Assembly (NCBI RefSeq): GCF_003628125.1
Contig: NZ_RBZU01000001.1
Location: 620,001-684,000 of the forward strand
DNA length: 64,000 nt
Source: Pararobbsia silviterrae
GTDB taxonomy: Bacteria > Pseudomonadota > Gammaproteobacteria > Burkholderiales > Burkholderiaceae
Direction: 5' to 3'
The notes under the pieces are model-generated. The model saw only the letters and a program-made list of their open reading frames with translations, ran no database searches and had not been told where the DNA came from. Of the stretch, positions 1-8,105 are shown piece by piece (position 1 is the first letter of the stretch; each line of letters begins with the position of its first letter). Made by a program: the position numbers and the translations under genes.

Positions 1-6
1 AACCAG

Positions 7-60
7 GCAGCACAAGGCAATCAGGCAGCGCAAGGCGATCAGTTCGCGCATGGCGATCAG
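7..60. repeat. 18-bp tandem repeat, three copies
   Basis: Three head-to-tail 18-bp units (7-24, 25-42, 43-60) share a core that ends in GGCRATCAG; a fourth, degenerate unit may follow. The unit length is a multiple of three, so the minus strand reads as a repetitive Leu-Ile-Ala peptide that runs off the window edge. No ribosome binding site supports translation, and the function is unknown. Confidence 0.7.
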
Positions 61-185
61 GCCGCGCTGTGCGGCGACGCAGTCGGTGAGGCCGTCAGGT
101 CGCGGAGCGGGGAAGCGTAAAGGTGATGAAGCAGACGCGGTGCTCCTCGCGCGAGCGGATCATGCGCTGCGCGCACGCCGAGCGA

Positions 186-782
186 TTAATACGGCATCGG
201 TCCTTCGGCTCTCGCTTGCTTGAGCGCACGCGCGTACCAGAAGAGCTCCGCCAGAAAACGTTCGAGCGAGCGCGATACCCAGTCCGCGCTCGGCATACCC
301 TGCTCGTCGAGCGTGCTCGCGATCTTCGGGATCGGCATCAGGCTCGGAATGCTCGACATGCCAATCTCGGCCAGCATCGCGCGCAATTGCACCGCGGCAC
401 GCACGCCGCCGTACGCGCCGGCCGAATAGCAGACGATTGCCGACGGACGCCAGAAATATTCCTCGAGGAAATGGTCGAGCAGATTCGAGAGCGCGGGCGG
501 AATGCTGTGGTTGTACTCGCCGCTGACGATCACGAACCCGTCGGCGCGACGATACAGCGCGGCCAGCGCCTCAAGCTTCGGCGGCGCTTCGCCCGGCTTG
601 TATTCCTTGTACATCCGGTCGAGCAGCGGAAGCGCGAGTTCGAGCGGATCGACGAGCACGGCCTCGTGCCCGTGCGCTTCGAGTGCGCGCACCACGAGCC
701 GCGCGGCGCGGATGCCCTGCCGATCTCGGCGAACCGAGCCGAGCAGGACGGGAAAAGTCAGGCGCTGCGGCGTGTCGCTCAT
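186..782 (-). CDS. NADPH-dependent FMN reductase family protein
   Basis: A flavodoxin-like oxidoreductase of about 198 residues. Near the N-terminus is the GSVR phosphate-binding segment. In the middle is the family motif SGEYNHSIPPALSNLLDH, followed by a SAGxxGGxRA segment; these form the FMN site in the FMN_red family (ChrR, ArsH and azoreductase relatives). It probably transfers electrons from NAD(P)H to FMN or to quinones in the cytoplasm. I chose the ATG at 782 because GCGAGG sits about 8 bases upstream. A GTG three codons earlier would overlap that site. It stands alone on the minus strand, so the substrate cannot be told from context. Confidence 0.9.
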   Translation of the reverse strand: MSDTPQRLTFPVLLGSVRRDRQGIRAARLVVRALEAHGHEAVLVDPLELALPLLDRMYKEYKPGEAPPKLEALAALYRRADGFVIVSGEYNHSIPPALSNLLDHFLEEYFWRPSAIVCYSAGAYGGVRAAVQLRAMLAEIGMSSIPSLMPIPKIASTLDEQGMPSADWVSRSLERFLAELFWYARALKQARAEGPMPY

Positions 783-933
783 CGAAAACACCTCGCTTCA
801 GGTTGCCGGCACGGTGTGCCGAACACGGTGCCGCCCGGTGTACCGCACGCGTCGAAGTCGCTCGATCTTGGCGCGTACGTCGAGCGAGCCCGTGCATGAC
901 GCGACGCCCCGCGCGCGCCTGCCGATTCGTGCG

Positions 934-1476
934 CTAGCCTTGTTGAAGCCGCTCGATCTGTGCCGGTGTGTCGGGCGCGCCCATCCGTGCCGCCGCCGCG
1001 GCCGCGTCGTGCCCGCCCGCATCCTGCGCACGCACGTCCGCGCCATGCGCGACCAGATAGTCGACGATCTCCGTGCGATTAAACATCGCGGCGATCATCA
1101 GCGCAGTCCGCCCGTCCGGCGACGCGCCTTCGACGTCGGCACGATACTCGACGAGCAGCTCGATCATCGGCAACTGCCCCTTGAACGCAGCGCCCGCGAT
1201 GGGCGTCTGTCCGAGGGTGTTGCGCAAATCGGGATCGGCGCCGCGTTCGAGCAGGAGGCGCGCCGCGTCGAGGTGTCCGTGATAGCTCGCGAGCATCAGC
1301 AAGCTGTCGCCTTTTTCGTTGCGCAGATTCGGCGGCAGGCCCTGGTCGAGCAAGAAGCCGAGCGCCGAGGCGTCGCCCGCGCGAGCCAGATCGAACACGC
1401 GGGTCGCGAATTCGCGTGTCGCGTCGTCGAGTTCGGGGCGCGTGTCCGCGTCGGTCGGGTTCGGATGAGTATGCAT
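934..1476 (-). CDS. ankyrin repeat protein
   Basis: A protein of 180 residues with four or five ankyrin repeats, visible as repeated G-D-S-L-L-M-L-A and LLERGADPDLRN / LVAHGADVRAQD blocks from about residue 25 to 165. There is no signal peptide, so it is probably a cytoplasmic protein-binding scaffold; its partner is unknown. GAGGAA lies 7 bases before the ATG. Small ankyrin proteins of this size are common as single genes in Burkholderiaceae and often sit beside catalase or stress genes, but no such neighbour is present here. Confidence 0.9.
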   Translation of the reverse strand: MHTHPNPTDADTRPELDDATREFATRVFDLARAGDASALGFLLDQGLPPNLRNEKGDSLLMLASYHGHLDAARLLLERGADPDLRNTLGQTPIAGAAFKGQLPMIELLVEYRADVEGASPDGRTALMIAAMFNRTEIVDYLVAHGADVRAQDAGGHDAAAAAARMGAPDTPAQIERLQQG

Positions 1477-1857
1477 CGGGCAGTTCCTCGAATGGGCTCG
1501 GCGCGCGCCGCATGCCGGGTGATCACGCGCGTGGGCCGGTCAATGTCGTTTCAATGTCGTTTAAATCGGGGGCCGGACCGTGTCGGTATGGCATGGCGCC
1601 ATTGTCCATGGCGACTCGGCCCTGTCCATTTGCATATGCGTATCGGCCCGATAGTTAGGGCAGGCACGAGCGGGGACAAGCGTGCACAACCGGGACAAGC
1701 GAAGCAATAGAGGCGAGCGGATCGGCCGACGCAAAGGGAACCCGGCGAGACGGGCGAGACCGGAGCCAAGCGGGGGCACGACGACGCGGGGGCGCCAAAG
1801 TGCGAGCGTGAGGACGCAAGGGCTCAAGGGCGCGTGCCTGCGTCCCCGCAACGGTCT
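1477..1857. other. intergenic stretch, no gene seen
   Basis: About 380 bp between the ankyrin gene and the DUF2501 gene. The only structure seen is an 11-bp direct repeat, CAATGTCGTTT, present twice in tandem at 1541-1562, followed by purine-rich sequence with GGGACAAGCG repeated near 1673 and 1692. There is no convincing reading frame or RNA gene. It must contain the ankyrin promoter on the minus strand, but I cannot place it. Confidence 0.6.
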
Positions 1858-2310
1858 TCAGAGCATCGACTTCGCTTGCGAGAGCACCTTGTCGCAGACC
1901 TGTTTGGTCGCTTCGGCCTTGAGGCCGCCGCCGCTCAGATCGAGCTGCTTGCCGCTGCTGCTCGTGAGCAAGCCCTTTGCGCCGTCGGTGTATCCCGAAT
2001 CCGAGCTCGGCGAGCCCTTGCTCGACAGCTTGGACATGAGTTGATCCTTGACCCCCGACGCGTCGCCGCCGCCGAGATAGTTGTTCTTGATGCAGAACTC
2101 GAGGACGCCCGTCGCGTTGCCGAGGCTCCCCGAACTCACGTTGCCGAGCCCGCCGAGACTGCTGAGGCTTCCGAGACTGCCGGTCGAAGAACCCGTGCTG
2201 CCCGTCGCGCCGTTCAACATATTGCCGAGTTGCGCGTGCGCGAGCACAGGCGGCAAGCACAACGCGATCGAGAGGACGGTCCGTATTGCGCGGTGAGAAC
2301 GGAAATTCAT
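1858..2310 (-). CDS. exported DUF2501 (YjjA-like) protein
   Basis: A protein of 150 residues with a clear Sec signal peptide (basic start, hydrophobic IALCLPPVLAHA, likely cleaved after AHA near residue 26). A Gly/Ser-rich low-complexity stretch follows, then a conserved C-terminal region with two cysteines (EFCIKNNYL and KQVCDKVL) that could form a disulfide. This architecture matches DUF2501, the family of E. coli YjjA. It is probably periplasmic, with no known biochemical role. GGAG precedes the ATG by about 8 bases. Confidence 0.85.
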   Translation of the reverse strand: MNFRSHRAIRTVLSIALCLPPVLAHAQLGNMLNGATGSTGSSTGSLGSLSSLGGLGNVSSGSLGNATGVLEFCIKNNYLGGGDASGVKDQLMSKLSSKGSPSSDSGYTDGAKGLLTSSSGKQLDLSGGGLKAEATKQVCDKVLSQAKSML

Positions 2311-2485
2311 ATCGGCGCTCCGCGGGGTCGGTGGGACGAGTCTTCAATATAGGCCGTGATCCGGCGGCGCGGGAGCGTCAATGACTGCGTTCGTTTGCGC
2401 GCACGGGGTCTCGGGGCGGCAGCCGCGCGTGCCGTCGCTCGAACGCGAGACCGTATCGTCGCGCGCGACAGGCCGTACGCCGCGC

Positions 2486-3532
2486 TTAAGCCTGCCGAAC
2501 GGGCCGCTTCGCGCCGCGCATGCGCGCGACCGAATGGCGTTCGGAGACGGAGACCGGAAACGCGCGCGTCACGGGCAATTCGCCGCCATAGCACGCGTTG
2601 ATGAGCCAGCGCACCGCGTTGGCGGTCATTTCTTCCATCGGGATATGGACCGAGGTCAGCGTCGGCGCGGTATGCGCGGCCGCGTCGACGTCGTCGTAGC
2701 CGATGATCGACAGATCGTTCGGCACCGAGATCCCCGTATGCCGCAGGTATGACAACGCGCCGATCGCCATATCGTCATTCGCGCAGAACAGGCCTGTGAA
2801 ATCGCGGCCCTGATCGAGCAGCGCCTTCATCGCGCGCCAGCCGCCATCGGGCGTGAAGTTGCTCTCGACGCGCTTGACGTCGGCCGGATCGATGCCGTGC
2901 TCCGCGACGACGCTCAGGAATCCCGCGATCCGTTCGAGGTTGTCGGGCGCGGTCGCGGGCCCCGCGATGACCGCGAGGTTCCGATGGCCGTTGTCGAGCA
3001 GCGTCTGCGCCGCGAGCTCGCCGCCGCAGCGGTGATCGACCGAAAAGCACGCGTCGCCCATCGCCTCGGACGCGCGATTGAGCACCACGAGCTTCGGCAT
3101 GCGCTGCCGAATGCGGATCAGATCGTCGTCGCGGAGTTCGTGGCTGATCACGACGATGCCGTCGCAATCGCGCGAGATCAGGAAATCGATCGCGTCGAGC
3201 GCCTGCTCGCGGCCGTTGCTGTCGCCGCTGCCGTCGCCGCTGCCGTTCGCGACGACCATATGCCGGTGCACCGCGCGCAGCTCGTTGTCGGTCGTTTCGA
3301 GAATCGTGCCGTAGAAGTTGCCGCGAAACGACGGCACGAACAGGCCGATCATGCCGAGCGACTGCTTCGAGAGCGCGCGGCCGATCGACGAAGGACGGAA
3401 ATCGAGCGCGGCGATCGCGGCATGCACGCGAGCGGCGGCCTCGGGTGACACCGAACCCTTGCCCGAAATCGTGCGCGAAGCCGTGCCGACGCCTACGCCG
3501 GCCAGTTTCGCGACATCCTTGATCGTTGCCAC
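2486..3532 (-). CDS. LacI-family transcriptional regulator of the sugar operon
   Basis: A repressor of 348 residues. The N-terminus holds a LacI helix-turn-helix and hinge (IKDVAKLAGVGVGTASR, then RALSKQ near residue 55). The rest is a periplasmic-binding-protein-like effector domain. It starts with GTG, with GGGGAG 6 bases upstream. The gene lies just downstream of the ABC transporter and beta-glucosidase genes on the same strand, so local control by a beta-glucoside or its product is the simplest inference. A Gly/Ser/Asp tract (about residues 98-108) encoded by repeated 12-bp DNA is inserted in the effector domain and is not typical of the family. Confidence 0.93.
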   Translation of the reverse strand: MATIKDVAKLAGVGVGTASRTISGKGSVSPEAAARVHAAIAALDFRPSSIGRALSKQSLGMIGLFVPSFRGNFYGTILETTDNELRAVHRHMVVANGSGDGSGDSNGREQALDAIDFLISRDCDGIVVISHELRDDDLIRIRQRMPKLVVLNRASEAMGDACFSVDHRCGGELAAQTLLDNGHRNLAVIAGPATAPDNLERIAGFLSVVAEHGIDPADVKRVESNFTPDGGWRAMKALLDQGRDFTGLFCANDDMAIGALSYLRHTGISVPNDLSIIGYDDVDAAAHTAPTLTSVHIPMEEMTANAVRWLINACYGGELPVTRAFPVSVSERHSVARMRGAKRPVRQA

Positions 3533-3594
3533 GCGCGCTCCCCTGTGCTTGTCCCGGCTGCGTCGAGCGCCCGTGCGCCGGACAAAATTCGGCG

Positions 3595-3600
3595 ATTATA
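3595..3600 (-). promoter_or_regulatory. possible -10 box of the lacI gene
   Basis: On the minus strand a perfect TATAAT lies about 60 bases before the GTG start of the LacI-type gene. No good -35 hexamer is found at 16-18 bases, so the assignment is weak. It would allow the regulator to be expressed apart from the transporter operon. Confidence 0.35.
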
Positions 3601-3655
3601 GGGCGTTCACCGCACGCCTCTAGTCAGAAATAAATAGTCAGGTCGCGCCCGATCG

Positions 3656-3702
3656 GCGCAGCGCGCGTGCGGCGCTGCGCACCGACGGCCGCTCGGCGGC
3701 CG
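3656..3702 (-). terminator. two GC-rich hairpins after the ABC operon
   Basis: Downstream of the ATPase stop codon are two perfect inverted repeats. One has a 7-bp stem (3686-3692 with 3696-3702, loop TCG) and the other a 9-bp stem (3656-3664 with 3672-3680). Neither is followed by a run of T on the minus strand, so they may act as a weak terminator, a pause or an mRNA-stabilising 3' end rather than a classic intrinsic terminator. Confidence 0.5.
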
Positions 3703-3749
3703 CGATGCGGAGTCCCACCGGGGCGATTCGCGTCGAACCGCCCCGCGCG

Positions 3750-4826
3750 TCAGATGCGTTGGCCGCTGGCTTGATCGAACAGCGAGATATTGCGCGGATC
3801 GATCGTGAAGCCGATCGACTCGTCGAGCCGCGCCGTTTCGGTTTCGCCCGCGATCGACGAGAACGTCTTGCCCGCGTAATCGAACCAGACGACGTGGTGA
3901 TTGCCCATCGGCTCGATCAGCGACACCGTGCCGCGATATTTCGCGTCGCCGAGCGCGACGTGCAGATCCTCGGGACGCACGCCCGCGGTCACCGTCGCGC
4001 CGAGCGCCGGCTCGCGCGCGAACGCGTAGTGCGACACGTCGATGGCGATGTCGCCCGAGCGGAACACATAGCCGTTGCCGCCGCGTTCAAGCTTGCCTTC
4101 GAGGAAGTTCATGCCCGGCGAGCCGAGGAAGCCCGCGACGAACAGGTTCGCCGGCTTCTCGTAGACCGCCGCGGGCGCGCCGATCTGCTGGATCACGCCG
4201 CCGCGCATGACGGCGATGCGCGTCGCGAGCGTCATCGCTTCGACCTGATCGTGCGTCACGTAGATCATCGTCGAGCCGAGCGTCTTGTGAAGCTGCTTGA
4301 GCTCGCGGCGCAGTTCCGTACGCAGTTTCGCGTCGAGGTTCGAGAGCGGTTCGTCGAACAGGAACACGTCGGCTTCGCGCACGATCGCGCGGCCGATCGC
4401 GACGCGCTGACGCTGACCGCCCGACAGTTGCGCGGGCTTGCGCTTGAGCAGCGGCTCGAGATGGAGGATCTCGGCCGCGCGTTTGACGCGGCGCTCGATC
4501 TCGGGCTTCGGCGTGCCGTTGATGCGCAGGCCGAACGACATATTGCGCTCGACGTTCATCGTCGGGTACAGCGCATACGACTGGAACACGAGACCGATCT
4601 GGCGATCCTTCGGATCGGCCCAGGTCATGTCCTTGCCGCCGATTTCGATCGTGCCGTCGGTCGCGTCGATCAGACCCGCGATGCTGTGCAGCAGCGTCGA
4701 CTTGCCGCAGCCCGACGGGCCGAGCAGCACGACGAATTCCCCTTCCTCGACGTCGAGGTTGAGCTTCTCGATGATCGCATTGCCACCGAGGACGATATCC
4801 AGATTACGAACGGAAACGTTAGACAT
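3750..4826 (-). CDS. sugar ABC transporter ATP-binding protein (MsmK/UgpC type)
   Basis: The ATPase of a carbohydrate importer, 358 residues. Walker A GPSGCGKST is near residue 39, the signature LSGGQRQR near 134, and Walker B VFLFDEP near 154, followed by the D-loop and the switch histidine in YVTHDQ. The C-terminal third is the OB-fold regulatory domain (MalK-type, TOBE) with VRPED. It forms a cytoplasmic dimer that drives the two permeases encoded just upstream, only 3 bases away. Length and all motifs are normal. Confidence 0.96.
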   Translation of the reverse strand: MSNVSVRNLDIVLGGNAIIEKLNLDVEEGEFVVLLGPSGCGKSTLLHSIAGLIDATDGTIEIGGKDMTWADPKDRQIGLVFQSYALYPTMNVERNMSFGLRINGTPKPEIERRVKRAAEILHLEPLLKRKPAQLSGGQRQRVAIGRAIVREADVFLFDEPLSNLDAKLRTELRRELKQLHKTLGSTMIYVTHDQVEAMTLATRIAVMRGGVIQQIGAPAAVYEKPANLFVAGFLGSPGMNFLEGKLERGGNGYVFRSGDIAIDVSHYAFAREPALGATVTAGVRPEDLHVALGDAKYRGTVSLIEPMGNHHVVWFDYAGKTFSSIAGETETARLDESIGFTIDPRNISLFDQASGQRI

Positions 4827-4829
4827 GTT

Positions 4830-5768
4830 CTAGCCCTTGACTGCGCCGGAGGCGATGCCGCGAACAAACCAGCGGCCGGAAATCAGGTAAATCAGCAGCG
4901 GCACTGCCGACGTCAGGATGGTCGCGGCCATGTTGACGTTGTAGAGCCGTTCGCCGGTCGTCGTATTGATGATGTTGTTGAGCTGCACGGTCATCGGCAG
5001 GTTGTCCTGACCGGCGAACACGAGGCCCAGAATGAAGTCGTTCCAGATGCCCGTGACCTGCATGATGATCGCGACGATGATGATCGGCGTCGACATCGGC
5101 AGCATCAGTTGCAGGAAGATCCGGAAGAACCCGCCGCCGTCGATGCGCGCGGCCTTGAACAGCTCGCCCGGAATCGTCGCGTAGTAGTTGCGGAACATCA
5201 GCGTCATGATCGGCATGCCGAACACCGTGTGGATGATCACGATGCCGGGCAGCGAGCTGAACAGATGCACGGTCGCGAGCACGCGGACCATCGGATAGAT
5301 CATGACCTGCAGCGGGATGAACGCGCCCATGAGCAGGATGCCGAACAGGATGTTCGCGGCCTTCGTGCGCCAGAACGACAGTGCATAACCGTTGAGCGCG
5401 CCGAAGAAGATCGACAGGATCGTGCTCGGAATCACGATCTTGACCGAGTTGATGAAGCCCACGCGAATCCCGTTGCACGCGAGACCCGTACAGGCCTCGG
5501 TCCACGCGGAGACCCACGGCGCGACCGTCAGATGCATCGGCAGCGCGAACAGATTGCCGAGACGGATCTCGTCCATCGTCTTGAGCGAGGTCGTGACCAT
5601 CACGTACAGCGGCACGAGGAACACGATGGCCGCGGTCACGAGGAACGCATAGATGCCCAGGCGCGCGGGCGTGAACGCCGGCTTGTGACGGCGCGCGGCG
5701 CGCTTCGCGGGGTGAGGCGCGGCGGTCGCGCCCGGCACGGCGGCCTGACTCAGTTTGATATCTTCCAT
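4830..5768 (-). CDS. sugar ABC transporter permease (MalG-like)
   Basis: An inner-membrane permease of 312 residues. It has a polar N-terminus of about 40 residues, a first membrane helix at LGIYAFLVTAAIVFLVPLYV, and about six helices overall. Near the C-terminal third is the EAA loop (ELFKAARIDGGGFFRIFLQLMLP) that contacts the ATPase. The start ATG overlaps the stop of the upstream permease (TAATG) and is preceded by AGGGGGG, which supports translational coupling and rules out the longer open frame. It pairs with the MalF-like permease to form the channel. Confidence 0.95.
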   Translation of the reverse strand: MEDIKLSQAAVPGATAAPHPAKRAARRHKPAFTPARLGIYAFLVTAAIVFLVPLYVMVTTSLKTMDEIRLGNLFALPMHLTVAPWVSAWTEACTGLACNGIRVGFINSVKIVIPSTILSIFFGALNGYALSFWRTKAANILFGILLMGAFIPLQVMIYPMVRVLATVHLFSSLPGIVIIHTVFGMPIMTLMFRNYYATIPGELFKAARIDGGGFFRIFLQLMLPMSTPIIIVAIIMQVTGIWNDFILGLVFAGQDNLPMTVQLNNIINTTTGERLYNVNMAATILTSAVPLLIYLISGRWFVRGIASGAVKG

Positions 5769-6661
5769 TACGCCCCCCTGACGGCCAATGCGCGATGACG
5801 CGCGTAGAGGATCGGTGCGACGAGCGCGGCTACCGTGAGCAGCATGACGATCGAAGCGGCCGATGCGAGGCCGAGATTGGCGCGGCCGAACAGGTAATCC
5901 ATGATGAATTTCGCGGGCACTTCGCTGGCCGTACCCGGGCCGCCCTGCGTCATCGCGACGACGGCGTCGAACAGCTTGATCACGGCGACGAACAGCAGCA
6001 CGAACGCGGTCGCGAACGACGGCGCGAGCATCGGCAGCACGATGCTCAGATAGACGCGCCAGCGCGGAATGCCGTCGATGCGCGCGGCCTTCCAGATTTC
6101 TTCGTCGACGCCGCGCAGGCCCGCGAGCAGCAGCGCCATGACGAGACCGGAGGCCTGCCAGACCGTGGCCATCACGATCGTGTACATGACCTTGTCCTGG
6201 CTGATGATCCAGTCGAATTGAAAACTCGTGAAGCCGAGCTTCTGGATCACGGACTGCAGCCCCAGCGTGGGGTTCAGCATCCATTGCCAGACGAGCCCGG
6301 TCGCGACGAACGACATCGCGTACGGGTACAGGAAGATCGTGCGCAGCACGCCTTCGCCGGTCACTTTCTGATCGATGAAGACGGCGAGCAGGAACCCGAT
6401 GATCATGCAGGCAAGAATGAACAAGATGCCGTAGACGACCAGATGCTGCAGCGACACGATCCAGCGATCGTTATTGAACAACCGCACGTATTGGGTCAGC
6501 CCGACGAAGTTGTTCGACGGGAATGTACGTGAACTGCTCATGGAGATTTTTGCACTCCATACCATCGTGCCGAGATAGACGAACACGACAGTCAGGGCCA
6601 TCGGTATCAGCGCCAGGTAGGCCGTCCACGGATAACGCTGTCGGCGAGGCTTTTTGGCCAC
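5768..6661 (-). CDS. sugar ABC transporter permease (MalF-like)
   Basis: An inner-membrane permease of 297 residues with six predicted helices and the EAA loop EEIWKAARIDGIPRWRVYLSIVLPML near residue 185. It starts with GTG, supported by GGAGGAA 4-5 bases upstream. It belongs to the CUT1 class of carbohydrate importers (glucose, mannose or oligosaccharides). The upstream gene is the binding protein, separated by about 115 bp with two strong hairpins. Confidence 0.95.
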   Translation of the reverse strand: MAKKPRRQRYPWTAYLALIPMALTVVFVYLGTMVWSAKISMSSSRTFPSNNFVGLTQYVRLFNNDRWIVSLQHLVVYGILFILACMIIGFLLAVFIDQKVTGEGVLRTIFLYPYAMSFVATGLVWQWMLNPTLGLQSVIQKLGFTSFQFDWIISQDKVMYTIVMATVWQASGLVMALLLAGLRGVDEEIWKAARIDGIPRWRVYLSIVLPMLAPSFATAFVLLFVAVIKLFDAVVAMTQGGPGTASEVPAKFIMDYLFGRANLGLASAASIVMLLTVAALVAPILYARHRALAVRGA

Positions 6662-6699
6662 AACTTCCTCCAGGTCAAACCAATTCAGTCAAACGAGAA

Positions 6700-6752
6700 C
6701 GGCCAGCCGGAGTCCTGTCGGCTGGCCGCTGGGCGCTGCCCGACAGGGCAGC
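6700..6752 (-). promoter_or_regulatory. intercistronic hairpin pair after the binding-protein gene
   Basis: Two perfect stems lie between the binding-protein stop and the permease start: GCTGCCC/GGGCAGC (6735-6741 with 6746-6752) and a 10-bp stem CGGCCAGCCG/CGGCTGGCCG (6700-6709 with 6719-6728). There is no T-run. In binding-protein operons such structures usually stabilise the upstream message or partly stop transcription, so that the binding protein is made in excess. That role is inferred here. Confidence 0.6.
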
Positions 6753-6775
6753 ATCCATACTACGCCAGAGCGCGA

Positions 6776-8020
6776 TTACGCACCCTTCATCGCGCTCACA
6801 AAGGCCTTCTGGGCGTCGTCAACCGACTCGTTCTTGTTCCAGAAGTTCGTGATCACGTCCTGCAGCGCGCCGTTCAGATCCGGTGCGACCAGCATTTCGG
6901 CGTTCGGCAGTTGACGCGACTTGTCCTTCATCGCTTCGATCCCTTCCTGCGCGCACACGTCGAGCTTCGACGCGTCGACGTCCGTACGAATCGGGATCGA
7001 GCCCTTCTTCGCGCTGAACGCGACTTGCGGTCCCGGCGACGTCATGACCGTGGCGAGCAAGTGCTGAGCCTTGAGCGCGTCGGCGTTATCCGTCTTCGGG
7101 AACACGAACACGTCGCCGGCCACGATGTACGGCGCCTTCGGACCGAAGCCCGGCAAGCAGCCATAGTCCTTGCCGGCCGATTGGTTCGCGGCGATGAATT
7201 CGCCCTTCGCCCAGTCGCCCATGATCTGCACGCCCGCCTTGCCTTGAATCAGCAGCGCGGTCGCGTCGTTCCAGTTACGGCCCGGCGAACCTGCGTCGAC
7301 GTAGTCATGCAGCTTCTTGTACTGCGCGAGCACGTTCTTGAATGCCGGCGAGCTGGCGGCCGCGATGTCCTTGTCGCGGTAGACCTTGAGGTACAGGTCC
7401 GTGCCGCCGACGTCCGCGAGGACGGCGTCGAACGTGAGCTTTTCTTGCCACGGCTGGCCGCCGAGCGCGAGACCCGTCAGGCCCGCAGCCTTGAGCTTGC
7501 CGAGGTCGGCGATGAGTTCGTCGTAGTTCTTCGGATCGCTCGTGATGCCGGCCTTCGCGAACGCGGGCTTCGAGTAGAAGATCCAGGCCGGCATGTGGAT
7601 ATCGACCGGCGCCGCGTACCAGTGGCCCTTGACCTTGATGCTGTCGATGACCGGTTGCGGAAGGATCTTGTCCCAGTTTTCCTTCGCTGCGACGTCATCG
7701 ATGTTGTTCAGCAGACCTTGATCGATGATGTCGTGGAACTGCTTCGACGTGTTGAATTGAGCAGCCGTGGGAGGATCGCCACCGATGATGCGGTTAATGG
7801 CGGCCGCGCGAGCCTGTTCGCCGCCGGCGATGGCCTGATCGACCCAGACGCCGCCTGCCTTGTTGTAGGCGTCCGCGAATTGCTTGATGGCTGCCGATTC
7901 GCCACCCGACGTCCACCAGTGGATGACCTGCGCCTTTTCGCCGTCGGCATGGGCCACGGCTGCGCCGAGCACCAGTGCGACGCTGGCGGCGATTTTCGTC
8001 AGCTTTGCTGCTTTGACCAT
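6776..8020 (-). CDS. sugar ABC transporter substrate-binding protein
   Basis: A periplasmic solute-binding protein of 414 residues, cluster of the glucose/mannose-type GtsA proteins (COG1653). It has a Sec signal peptide (KIAASVALVLGAAVAHA, cleavage near residue 24), then VIHWWTSGGE and other conserved segments of the family. A very strong GGAGGAGGT precedes the ATG at 8020. The upstream extension of the open frame has no such site and would bury the signal peptide. The beta-glucosidase gene next door suggests cellobiose or other beta-glucosides as ligand, although glucose itself remains possible. Confidence 0.95.
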   Translation of the reverse strand: MVKAAKLTKIAASVALVLGAAVAHADGEKAQVIHWWTSGGESAAIKQFADAYNKAGGVWVDQAIAGGEQARAAAINRIIGGDPPTAAQFNTSKQFHDIIDQGLLNNIDDVAAKENWDKILPQPVIDSIKVKGHWYAAPVDIHMPAWIFYSKPAFAKAGITSDPKNYDELIADLGKLKAAGLTGLALGGQPWQEKLTFDAVLADVGGTDLYLKVYRDKDIAAASSPAFKNVLAQYKKLHDYVDAGSPGRNWNDATALLIQGKAGVQIMGDWAKGEFIAANQSAGKDYGCLPGFGPKAPYIVAGDVFVFPKTDNADALKAQHLLATVMTSPGPQVAFSAKKGSIPIRTDVDASKLDVCAQEGIEAMKDKSRQLPNAEMLVAPDLNGALQDVITNFWNKNESVDDAQKAFVSAMKGA

Positions 8021-8105
8021 GTAGACCTCCTCCGTTGTAGACCGCTCGCTGATGGGCGCCGAGCCCGCCGCGAGCGTGTGGTTGCTGCTCTCTTTACTGC
8101 GGTTT

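Noticed and set aside
1..51. A possible minus-strand gene start (MRELIALRCLIALCC) running off the window
   Set aside because: The sequence is an 18-bp tandem repeat and there is no ribosome binding site. It could be the start of a signal peptide, but 17 codons are not enough to decide.
3705..5798. A 697-codon plus-strand frame opposite the ATPase and permease genes
   Set aside because: The minus-strand genes have all family motifs; the antisense frame has none and is charged low-complexity sequence.
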